A stretch of DNA of 8,327 bases from Deltaproteobacteria bacterium (GTDB taxonomy: Bacteria; Desulfobacterota; GWC2-55-46; JADFVP01), in NCBI GenBank assembly GCA_024275855.1, contig JAJRYL010000368.1, forward strand, positions 1-8,327, given 5' to 3'. The notes beneath the pieces were generated by a model, which saw only the letters and a list, made by a program, of their open reading frames with translations, was not told the DNA's origin and searched no databases. Positions 1-6,056 of this stretch are shown piece after piece. Each line of letters starts with the position of its first letter. The first letter of the stretch is position 1. A program made the translations under genes and the position numbers.

Positions 1-351
1 AACGACGGCAAAAGGGGCCGCCATCTTCTTAAGCGCTGCCATGGCCTTCTCTGCCCGGTACTCCTGTACAAAGCCTATTATCGCATTAAGGACCACGATG
101 ACAACTATGGCGATAGTATCGGACAGGTCGCCTATGATGCCTGATATGACCGCAGCGGCGATGAGGATGAGGATCATGAAGTCCTTGAACTGGTCGAGGA
201 GCATCATGAAAAGGGTCTTTTTTGCTTTCTCCATAAGCTCGTTAGGGCCCCACTCATCAAGCCTTTTACGCGCCTCGTCGGGTGTCAGGCCCTTTACGGA
301 CGACCCGAGTGTTTTTATTACCTCGTCAGTTTCCTGTTCGTGCCATTCCAT
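1..351 (-). CDS. P-type cation (Ca2+-type) ATPase, N-terminal part, cut by window edge
   Basis: This is the first 117 residues of an ATP-driven cation pump of the inner membrane; the phosphorylation and nucleotide domains lie beyond position 1. Residues 1-45 match the cation-ATPase N-terminal domain (acidic start [11 protein letters not shown], then [18 protein letters not shown]). A first membrane helix covers about 58-74 and a second about 79-95. The second runs into the family hallmark [17 protein letters not shown] and then a lysine-rich ALKKMAAP segment. The ATG at 351 has a short GGA ribosome site six bases upstream and gives the expected family N-terminus. The family includes Ca2+, Na+/K+-like and Mg2+ pumps, so the ion cannot be set from this part. 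Family assignment is firm; the substrate is a guess. It reads in the same direction as the gene at 581-1510 but is separated from it by about 230 bases. Confidence 0.9.
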   Translation of the reverse strand, partial: MEWHEQETDEVIKTLGSSVKGLTPDEARKRLDEWGPNELMEKAKKTLFMMLLDQFKDFMILILIAAAVISGIIGDLSDTIAIVVIVVLNAIIGFVQEYRAEKAMAALKKMAAPFAVV

Positions 352-363
352 ATGCGTTCCTGT
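339..363 (-). repeat. Initiation-site repeat, copy A (true ATPase start)
   Basis: On the - strand this stretch holds ACAGGAA, a short spacer and ATGGAATGGCACG. The same order of elements recurs at 515-541, with two single-base insertions in the spacer and one substitution. Copy A contains the ribosome site and first codons of the P-type ATPase. Confidence 0.7.
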
Positions 364-491
364 TATTATGTTGTAGCGGTCGGCTTAAAGTCCGTGCCTG
401 TTGGCCGGGCCGGCCGAAAAGGAGAAAAAAATTCCGTTTATGCCTTTAATGTTCGTAGCGCCCATACTTTTCTTATGACGGTTCATGCCGC

Positions 492-527
492 TTAGACCCG
501 GCCTTGCTTCTTTGCGTGCCATTCCAT
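492..527 (-). other. 11-codon upstream ORF resembling the ATPase N-terminus
   Basis: A short ORF on the - strand encodes MEWHAKKQGRV and then stops at TAA (492-494). Its first four residues equal those of the ATPase at 351 (MEWH), and an AGGA ribosome-like site sits just upstream. It lies 176 bases ahead of the ATPase start. It may be a decayed duplicate of the gene start, or a translated leader peptide. The sequence shows the similarity; translation is not shown. Confidence 0.4.
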
Positions 528-541
528 AATACGCTTCCTGT
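515..541 (-). repeat. Initiation-site repeat, copy B (degenerate)
   Basis: This is the second copy of the repeat at 339-363. It shares ACAGGAA and the full 13-base ATGGAATGGCACG. Similarity fades after the fourth codon, as expected of an old partial tandem duplication. The rest of 364-580 (AT- and GC-rich patches, including GGCCGGGCCGGCC near 403-416) shows no other gene or convincing terminator. Confidence 0.65.
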
Positions 542-580
542 AGCTGGTTTGTTGATAAGAAGGAGGCAGCCGGTACCTTG

Positions 581-1510
581 TCAGCTCCATCTCCATAGGG
601 CTATAACCAGCAGTACGCAAAAGACGAGAGTGAGGTTCATGTAAGCGATGAAGTAGAAGGCCTTCTGTACACCGTTTTTTGCAGGCCTGCTGCTGCTATC
701 GTAAGTACCGACCGCCTCCATCTCCTCAATCTTGTCCGCGTTGTGCGGCGCTCTAAAGATAGCGTCGCTAAGATCGCCTCCGGCAGCGTGCAGCCGCATG
801 TGTGTTCCTGCGCTCCACAGGCGCGACTCTGTTACATCGTAGACCCTTCCTTTATAAGCCACATAGGCCGGCCTGCCTTCTTTGCCGTCGAATCCGGCGA
901 GAGTCAGCGGGTCGAAAAGCCCGTCCTTCGGGGACCTCAGTCTGCTCCGTACCTGCCTGAGCCGGGGGCCGACAAAAGTTACGACAGTGAGAGCGGAACC
1001 GACCATAACAAGGTAGATAGCGATCTTGCAAAGCAGCAGTAGCCCCCACCGGGTATCGTAAAGAACACTTATACCGTTGATCCGCGAAATAGTCAGCAGT
1101 ATGCCGGTAACGCCGACAACCAACATAGATGACAGCCCCAGAACTATCTCGCCCCTCGGTAAACCTTTTGAGGCGTAACCCGGCCTTAGCATTATGTGGA
1201 CGTAGAGTATGGTGCCGAACCACATGAAGACGGCTACTATATGGATAAAGCCGATAAAGAGCCTTACGGACTTTTTGATAGGTGTCAGCTCACGGTACCC
1301 GTTTTCAGCCGGAGGCCATTCGTAACCTGAAGCCGCGAAGTTGAGTCCAATACTGTTGAGTGTGCCGCCGCTTTGGCTTGTGTGACAGGTAATGCAGTCT
1401 TTTGAGGTACTCTTTGCGTACTTTGGGCGCGCCTGTGCCGTTGAAGAGAAGAGCAAAAGCGTAAGTAGCGTGAATAGGCCGAGCAGCAGCAGTGGTTTCG
1501 TGTGCCTCAT
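581..1510 (-). CDS. Membrane cytochrome fusion: c-heme site + CopD-like region + cytochrome b5-like domain
   Basis: This 309-residue protein has four parts. Residues 1-27 are a Sec signal peptide ending in AQA. A periplasmic stretch follows with one c-type heme motif CITCH at 39-43. Three membrane helices (about 83-106, 121-141, 155-181) resemble the CopD family, with His90 and His105 in the first helix (IHIVAVFMWFGTILYVHIML). A soluble domain at about 198-272 matches the small cytochrome b5-like heme/steroid-binding family: YVAYKGRVYDVTESRLW, then GTHMRLHAAGGDL and APH, with His238, His241 and His256 as possible ligands. A final helix lies at about 284-306. The basic loop at 182-196 (RLRQVRSRLR) places the b5-like domain in the cytoplasm by the positive-inside rule, opposite the c-heme. 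Start ATG at 1510 has GGAG eleven bases upstream. It diverges from the ACIII operon, so a redox role is inferred; no exact function is known to me. Confidence 0.82.
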   Translation of the reverse strand: MRHTKPLLLLGLFTLLTLLLFSSTAQARPKYAKSTSKDCITCHTSQSGGTLNSIGLNFAASGYEWPPAENGYRELTPIKKSVRLFIGFIHIVAVFMWFGTILYVHIMLRPGYASKGLPRGEIVLGLSSMLVVGVTGILLTISRINGISVLYDTRWGLLLLCKIAIYLVMVGSALTVVTFVGPRLRQVRSRLRSPKDGLFDPLTLAGFDGKEGRPAYVAYKGRVYDVTESRLWSAGTHMRLHAAGGDLSDAIFRAPHNADKIEEMEAVGTYDSSSRPAKNGVQKAFYFIAYMNLTLVFCVLLVIALWRWS

Positions 1511-1652
1511 AACGGAATATACTCCGGTAGTTTGTAAAGTTATATTTGATTGTTGCGCGTTCAGGCTTGACCCGCCTATAAATAAAATTTACCATAAATT
1601 CAGTTTCGGGTGAAGCTCCGTATTTAAAGAACTTATAGAAATGGCTACGGTT

Positions 1653-1674
1653 TATGCCTCCGAACCGAGGCGTA
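1653..1674. other. Perfect-arm hairpin/palindrome in divergent control region
   Basis: TATGCCTC and GAGGCGTA form an 8-base-pair stem (one G-T pair) around a CGAACC loop. No T-run follows on either strand, so a terminator is unlikely. It lies about 60 bases upstream of the -35 box at 1736 and within the upstream region of the divergent gene, so it could be an operator or a leader hairpin. The rest of 1511-1735 is AT-rich with no gene that I can support. Confidence 0.35.
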
Positions 1675-1735
1675 TCCGGGCCGGTTAAGAGTAAAAAGGT
1701 TGCATTAAAATTTGATTAAAATGGGTATTATCCGC

Positions 1736-1764
1736 TTGACAACATAGAACTATTGGGATAATAT
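1736..1764 (+). promoter_or_regulatory. Sigma70-type promoter for the ACIII operon
   Basis: A consensus -35 box TTGACA (1736-1741) is followed after 17 bases by TAATAT (1759-1764). An overlapping GATAAT (1757-1762) gives a better -10 match but a 15-base spacer. The surrounding DNA is AT-rich (runs of ATTAAAA upstream, resembling an UP element). Transcription would start near 1771 and read right into actA, leaving a leader of about 310 bases. Confidence 0.6.
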
Positions 1765-1770
1765 TCAAAA

Positions 1771-2084
1771 CCATCGGGGTTACATATTTTATATTAACGT
1801 GTTCCCCGGTCTTTTCTTTACAATACTTTCTTGCTTATTGCATATTGATCTGTAGCGTTTAGCGGCAGATATTTTCTGCTGTGCCGAGTGCGTTACCTTG
1901 TGCGGGGTTGTTGTCCCGGGGTTGAAAGCGTGCTCTGGCCGTACCTGTTTCGACATGGTTGTTGGGTTTCGTGTCTCCTGCGCCGTGTCAAACCTCTTCA
2001 TCTTCAAGAGGATGGATGACGGCGCAAGTGTCTAAACTATTATACTAAAGACGCTGCAAAGATAGTACAGAATTGAAAGGTTGT
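1771..2084 (+). promoter_or_regulatory. Long structured 5' leader of actA
   Basis: This stretch has no convincing gene and should be the untranslated leader if the promoter at 1736-1764 is used. Hairpin 1 (1862-1882) pairs GCGGCAGA with TCTGCTGT around TATTT, with two wobble pairs. Hairpin 2 (1979-2026) is two-tiered: an outer 8-pair stem TGCGCCGT/ACGGCGCA encloses an inner 6-pair stem CCTCTT/AAGAGG (1993-1998 with 2006-2011). No known riboswitch class is recognised and there is no T-run after hairpin 2, which ends 58 bases before the actA ATG. The role is unknown; a cis-acting RNA or protein-binding leader are both possible. Confidence 0.4.
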
Positions 2085-2597
2085 ATGAAGAACCTTATTG
2101 TAAATTTCATTATTCTCGTCATTTTTGTCGTCACCTTAGGTGTCGGCTATCTGATTGCCGATCAGTATATCGGCAGAGCCCCCGAACAGCCAATAAACTT
2201 CAGCCACAAGATTCATGCAGGTACCAATGAGATACCCTGCATGTACTGCCATATTTACGCCGAGCGGGCGAAAGTTTCCGGCGCGCCTAACGTGCAGCGC
2301 TGTATGGGCTGTCATAAGATCATCAAGACCGAATCTCCAGAGATTAAAAAACTTGCCGGATACTGGGAGAGGCAGGAGCCTATTCCGTGGATCAAGGTAC
2401 ATAATCTGCCGGATCACGTCGATTTCACCCACAAAAGACATATCAAGGCGGGCAGAAAGTGTCAGGAGTGCCACGGCCCTGTTGAGACTATGGATCGTGT
2501 GACGCGTGTCGCATCGCTTAAAATGGGCTGGTGCCTAAAGTGCCACGCCAAGTATAATGTGAAAAACGGCAGGGAGTGCTGGACCTGCCATATATAA
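2085..2597 (+). CDS. actA: ActA: pentaheme membrane-anchored cytochrome c of Alternative Complex III
   Basis: This 170-residue subunit carries electrons through c-type hemes on the periplasmic face of ACIII. One N-terminal membrane helix (about 4-24) anchors it. Five CxxCH motifs follow: CMYCH (52), CMGCH (73), CQECH (126), CLKCH (150) and CWTCH (165). The pairs FSHKIH (39-44) and FTHKRH (114-119) supply likely distal His ligands, as in the cytochrome c7/c3-like fold. The ATG at 2085 is preferred to an in-frame TTG at 2073, because AAGG precedes it by four bases while the TTG has no ribosome site; the ATG also puts the helix at the very start. It is the first gene of the operon, 299 bases from actB1. 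ActA proteins described for ACIII have five or six hemes, so five is within range. The Qrc complex of sulfate reducers has a related hexaheme subunit, but the downstream genes favour ACIII. Confidence 0.9.
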   Translation: MKNLIVNFIILVIFVVTLGVGYLIADQYIGRAPEQPINFSHKIHAGTNEIPCMYCHIYAERAKVSGAPNVQRCMGCHKIIKTESPEIKKLAGYWERQEPIPWIKVHNLPDHVDFTHKRHIKAGRKCQECHGPVETMDRVTRVASLKMGWCLKCHAKYNVKNGRECWTCHI

Positions 2598-2619
2598 AGC
2601 AAATTCCGTTAAGCACGGG

Positions 2620-2649
2620 AAGCGCAATAAGTTGTTGCTTGAATTTTTT
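2620..2649 (+). terminator. Candidate intrinsic terminator/attenuator after actA
   Basis: The stem AAGCG-CAA pairs with TTG-TGCTT (2620-2627 with 2632-2640, one bulged T at 2635 and one G-T pair) around a TAAG loop. GAA and six T residues (2644-2649) follow at once. The stem is AT-rich and may stop only part of the transcripts. It sits 22 bases after the actA stop, in the largest gap inside the operon, so it could set actA expression above that of the later genes. Confidence 0.4.
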
Positions 2650-2678
2650 ATACGTATCTGTAAGATACCAGTAGGCCA

Positions 2679-2862
2679 GTCGGGCGGAATAAGTTAGTCG
2701 GGCAGTCTGAACAGATCGGTCAGATTAAATAAGCGGGGTTGCTACCCAATCAATTAAGTGCCCTGGCTGTCGGGCGGATTGGTGAATAGTGAAACCTTGC
2801 AGGTTAGTTAAGTGTAGGGCGGTTCGATAGAGCGGTCTTAACAGGTCGGGTGGTTTGAACAG
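2679..2862 (+). repeat. Degenerate 18-base repeat array between actA and actB1
   Basis: The core GTCGGGCGG or a close variant begins at 2679, 2697, 2769, 2814 (GTAGGGCGG) and 2845 (GTCGGGTGG). The first three starts are 18 and 72 (4 x 18) bases apart; the last two are offset by 45 and 31. Units GTCGGGCAGTCTGAACAG (2697) and GTCGGGTGGTTTGAACAG (2845) agree at 15 of 18 bases. Units at 2715 and 2733 are weaker. Stops interrupt the reading frames, so it is not coding. It resembles a decaying minisatellite. A short hairpin GTATCT/AGATAC (2654-2668) precedes it. Confidence 0.5.
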
Positions 2863-2896
2863 ACGTGCCCGATAGTCTTGATAATATATAAGTGAT

Positions 2897-5158
2897 ATGA
2901 AACGTAGATACTTTCTAAAATTTATAGGTGCGGGCGGTATCGGCACGGGGCTCGGAATGCTTTTCGGTCAGGCTATAAAACCGCCTGGAGCCAAGCTTAT
3001 ACCGTACCTTATTCCGCCCGAAGACGTTATTCCGGGGCTCGCCAACTACTACGCCTCTTTGTGCACCCAGTGTCCGGCGGGCTGCGGCGTGCTTGTTAAG
3101 ATTATGGACGGCAGAGCCAAGAAGGTAGAGGGCAACCCTCTACATCCGGTCAGCGGCGGCAAGCTCTGCGTAAGGGGCCAGGCCGGCCTGCAGGCGCTCT
3201 ACAATCCAGACAGGGTACAGGGCCCGATGAGGCGCAAGGGCGCGCGCGGTTCTACCTCTTTCGAGCCGATCTCGTGGGAAGAGGCCATTGGCGAAGTCAC
3301 TACAAGGCTCAACGACCTTTCCGCAAAGGGTGAGAGCGATAAGCTCTACTTCCTTACCCCTGAGCTTGGCGGACACCTCGGTAAACTCGCCGACGATTTT
3401 ATGGCGGGTTACGGCTCTTCCAACACAATTAAGTACGACCTTTTCGATTATAGAAATCTGCGTTACGCCAATAGAGCCTCTATGGGCATTAAGGCGATAC
3501 CGCACTACGATATAGAAAATACAAAGTACCTGCTCTCATTCGGAGCGGACTTCGCCTCTACATGGCTCTCACCCGTCGGCATGAGCCGTGGTTACGGAGA
3601 GATGAGGCAGGGCGGACACACAGGGCGCGGTAAGTTTGTGCAGGTAGAGCCGCGCCTCTCCCTGACAGCCGCCAACGCAGACGAATGGGTACCGGCAAAA
3701 CCGGGCACAGAGGCTGTGCTCGCCCTCGCGATAGCCAAAGAGATAGTTGACTCCGGCCACTATAAAGGTTCCGACCTTAAAACGTGGAAGAAGTTACTCT
3801 CGCCCTTTGGCCTCTCGTACGCCTCCGAGGTGACGGATGTCGATAAAAAGAGGATACGCCACATAGCAAAAGAGTTTATGAGCACAAGGCCGAGCCTCGC
3901 GGTAGGCGGAGAAGGCATCTCCGGTTACTCCAACGGAGTCTCCGGTCTTGTAGCGGTAAATATACTGAACCATGTCGCGGGCAATCTCGGTATCAAGGGC
4001 GGTGTGCAGGCCAACAGCAACGACCTTTTCGGGGGGAATGACGCGGATACGGTCGGTGCAGGCATTCAGACGCTTATAAACGCCGCGAAAGAGTCGAAGG
4101 TAGGTCTGCTCTTCCATTACAACAACAACCCGGCATTTACCACGCCGGGGTCGGCCAAGGCGGCGGACGCTTTAAAGAATGTTCCGTTCATAGTCAGCTT
4201 CTCCTCTTTCCTCGACGAGACGACGGCGCTCTCCGATATTATACTTCCGTCCCACACCTCTTTTGAGGACTGGGGCGACGATTTTACGAATCCGGCTCCG
4301 GGTTTTCAGGTAGCGACAATAATGCAGCCTGTAGTAAGCTCTGTTTACAAGACCCGTTCGCTCGGCGATATTTTTATAGGGATCGGCAAGGCGGTAGGCG
4401 GAACCGCAAAGGCGAAGATGCCAAACGACACTTTTGCAACGCACCTGAAGGCTTCGTGGAAGAGACTTTACGCCAAAGATAAGGGTATGTCGGCCTCATC
4501 GTTTACCTTTGAAACCTTCTGGCGCGAAACACTCGCAAGGGGCGGCTGGTGGAATGAAAAGAGCGCTAAAAAGAGAAAGCTCTCTGTCTCGACAAGGAGC
4601 GTTGCACGCCACGTCTCTAAAGAGCCGGCAAAGTTCGAGGGCGAAAGCTCAAAGTATCCGCTCTATCTTCTTCCGTACGCTCAGGCCGGCCATCTCGACG
4701 GACGCGGAGCCAATATCCCGTGGCTGCAGGAACTGCCAGACCCTATCACCTCGGTTGTATGGGATAGCTGGGTGGAGATAAATCCGAAGACGGCTAAACG
4801 CCTTGGCGTAAAAATGGGAGACATGGCGGAGATTGAGTCGCCGTTCGGAAAGGTTCTCTCACCCGTCTACGTCTACGAGGGGATACGCCCCGATACCGTA
4901 GCAATACCCATAGGGCAGGTGCATAAGCTGTACGGGCGGTATGCCGAGAAGCGCGGAGCGAATCCGCTTGAAATACTGCCTTCAACGGTAGATACGCGTA
5001 CAGAGGTATATGCGTTAAACTCCACGCGCGTTCGTATTGCAAAGGTATCGCGCCCCGGAGACCTTGTGAAGATGGATGTCTATACCGACGAACTCGGGCG
5101 CGGCATAGTGCAGACCGTGCCTACGGGAGGGCAGTTTAAAAAGAGTTCGCACCACTAA
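2897..5158 (+). CDS. actB1: ActB1: molybdopterin-oxidoreductase-like subunit of Alternative Complex III
   Basis: This 753-residue protein is the large periplasmic subunit of ACIII. It starts with a Tat export signal (RRYFLKFIG, residues 3-11, then a glycine-rich hydrophobic core). A [4Fe-4S]-type motif follows: Cys56, Cys59, Cys63 and Cys91. The molybdopterin-family body (about 110-540) contains GADFASTWLSPVGMSRGYGE (216-235), VEPRLSLTAANADEWVPAKPGT (250-271, the dinucleotide-binding-like segment, abbreviated here) and FLDETTALSDIILPSHTSFE. The C-terminal aspartate-decarboxylase-like domain covers about 620-716. These four Cys are the only ones in the protein, so no Cys or selenocysteine Mo ligand exists. 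This agrees with the known lack of Mo in ACIII and Qrc homologues. ATG 2897 is the first start after an in-frame stop at 2882, but its ribosome site is weak. In most ACIII operons ActB1 and ActB2 are fused; here they are separate genes, 109 bases apart. Confidence 0.88.
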   Translation: MKRRYFLKFIGAGGIGTGLGMLFGQAIKPPGAKLIPYLIPPEDVIPGLANYYASLCTQCPAGCGVLVKIMDGRAKKVEGNPLHPVSGGKLCVRGQAGLQALYNPDRVQGPMRRKGARGSTSFEPISWEEAIGEVTTRLNDLSAKGESDKLYFLTPELGGHLGKLADDFMAGYGSSNTIKYDLFDYRNLRYANRASMGIKAIPHYDIENTKYLLSFGADFASTWLSPVGMSRGYGEMRQGGHTGRGKFVQVEPRLSLTAANADEWVPAKPGTEAVLALAIAKEIVDSGHYKGSDLKTWKKLLSPFGLSYASEVTDVDKKRIRHIAKEFMSTRPSLAVGGEGISGYSNGVSGLVAVNILNHVAGNLGIKGGVQANSNDLFGGNDADTVGAGIQTLINAAKESKVGLLFHYNNNPAFTTPGSAKAADALKNVPFIVSFSSFLDETTALSDIILPSHTSFEDWGDDFTNPAPGFQVATIMQPVVSSVYKTRSLGDIFIGIGKAVGGTAKAKMPNDTFATHLKASWKRLYAKDKGMSASSFTFETFWRETLARGGWWNEKSAKKRKLSVSTRSVARHVSKEPAKFEGESSKYPLYLLPYAQAGHLDGRGANIPWLQELPDPITSVVWDSWVEINPKTAKRLGVKMGDMAEIESPFGKVLSPVYVYEGIRPDTVAIPIGQVHKLYGRYAEKRGANPLEILPSTVDTRTEVYALNSTRVRIAKVSRPGDLVKMDVYTDELGRGIVQTVPTGGQFKKSSHH

Positions 5159-5256
5159 CCCGTGGGGCCTGTTGTTAAGGGGCGTGTTTTTTATGGCAAG
5201 AGATAAAACCGTATTTTTAAGGCGGTATTAAGAGCGTTTTCAAAATAGATCTTATT

Positions 5257-5270
5257 GGAGGTTTCAAGTG
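5257..5270 (+). promoter_or_regulatory. Strong ribosome site that sets a GTG start for actB2
   Basis: GGAGG at 5257-5261 lies six bases ahead of GTG 5268. It is the clearest ribosome site in the window and justifies the GTG start. It implies independent initiation of actB2 rather than coupling to actB1. The remaining 5159-5256 gap holds no gene or clear terminator. Confidence 0.75.
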
Positions 5271-6056
5271 TCCGGCATCTTAACGAAGCTAAAGGACAAA
5301 TTACAGAGCTACAGGGTTCCCGGTTACAGGACCAAGTTCGAGTACAAGTGGACTATGGTCGTAGACCTCGACCGCTGCAACGGCTGCGAGGCCTGCGTGG
5401 TCGCCTGTTACGCAGAGAATAACCTGCCTGTAGTCGGCAAGCGCGACTGCGATATTTCGCGCCGCTTCTCCTGGATCCGTATTGAGCGTTACATAGAAGG
5501 GGAGTATCCTGACGTTAAGGTAAAGTTTATTCCCATTATGTGCCAGCACTGCGACGCGGCGCCTTGCGAACTCGGGTGTCCGGTTTACGCCACGTACCAT
5601 AATCAGGACGGGCTGAACGTGCAGGTTTACAACCGTTGTGTCGGTACATTCACCTGCGCAACGTACTGCACCTACGACGTACGCCGTTTTAACTGGTTTA
5701 CCTATAAGTGGGACTCTCCACTCGAACAGCAGCTCAACCCCGATGTTACTGTGCGGGAAATGGGTGTTATGGAAAAATGCACCTTCTGCATACAGCGCAT
5801 AAGGGTTGCCAAGGATACGGCAAAGGACGAGGGGCGCAAGGTAACCGATGGAGACGTGCAGACGGCTTGCATGCAGTCGTGCCCGACCGATGCCATTACA
5901 TTCGGCGATCTGAACGACCCGAACTCCAAGGTCTCTAAACTTGCAAAGAGTCCGAGGCGTTACAGGCTTCTTGAGGAACTGAACACCGATCCGTCCGTTA
6001 TCTACCTTAAAAGGGTGATGGACGAGAAAAAAGGCCACGGGTCATCGCATGGATAA
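5268..6056 (+). CDS. actB2: ActB2: iron-sulfur subunit of Alternative Complex III
   Basis: This 262-residue ferredoxin-like protein wires electrons between the membrane subunit and the hemes. It belongs to the PsrB/DmsB/QrcC iron-sulfur family. Four cluster motifs are visible: Cys37/40/43/47; Cys92/95/100/104; Cys124, Cys130 and Cys134; and Cys171/174 with Cys201/205. In the third motif (NRCVGTFTCATYC) the usual second Cys is Thr127, leaving three ligands. That predicts one [3Fe-4S] and three [4Fe-4S] clusters, the set known for ActB and QrcC. The usual CPY at the end of that motif is CTY here. An extra Cys62 follows the first motif, where homologues often have an R-E-M-type segment. No signal peptide is seen, so it probably leaves the cell as a hitchhiker with Tat-bearing ActB1. 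Its end overlaps actC by eight bases, and the last residues (KKGHGSSHG) are His/Gly-rich. Confidence 0.92.
   Translation: MSGILTKLKDKLQSYRVPGYRTKFEYKWTMVVDLDRCNGCEACVVACYAENNLPVVGKRDCDISRRFSWIRIERYIEGEYPDVKVKFIPIMCQHCDAAPCELGCPVYATYHNQDGLNVQVYNRCVGTFTCATYCTYDVRRFNWFTYKWDSPLEQQLNPDVTVREMGVMEKCTFCIQRIRVAKDTAKDEGRKVTDGDVQTACMQSCPTDAITFGDLNDPNSKVSKLAKSPRRYRLLEELNTDPSVIYLKRVMDEKKGHGSSHG

Noticed and set aside
41..376. 111-codon + strand ORF at the left edge
   Set aside because: It is antisense to the P-type ATPase, whose N-terminal family motifs are clear on the other strand.
1789..2007. 72-codon - strand ORF in the actA leader
   Set aside because: Its composition is low in hydrophobic residues, no family is recognised, and it overlaps the hairpins of the leader.
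2041..2046. A -10 box TATACT close to actA
   Set aside because: No acceptable -35 box lies 16-18 bases upstream, whereas 1736-1764 is a near-consensus promoter.
2073..2084. TTG start at 2073 for actA
   Set aside because: No ribosome site precedes it, while ATG 2085 has AAGG upstream and gives a cleaner membrane anchor.
2679..2862. CRISPR array
   Set aside because: The repeats are only about 18 bases, degenerate, without spacers of regular length, and no cas gene is present.
2897..5158. Active molybdenum enzyme (polysulfide, thiosulfate or DMSO reductase)
   Set aside because: There is no Cys or selenocysteine at a Mo-ligand position, and the neighbours ActA, ActD and ActE identify ACIII.
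5301..6038. Long antisense ORF (245 codons) on the - strand inside actB2
   Set aside because: It lies wholly opposite a gene with clear cluster motifs, has no recognisable domain, and is explained by the codon bias of actB2.
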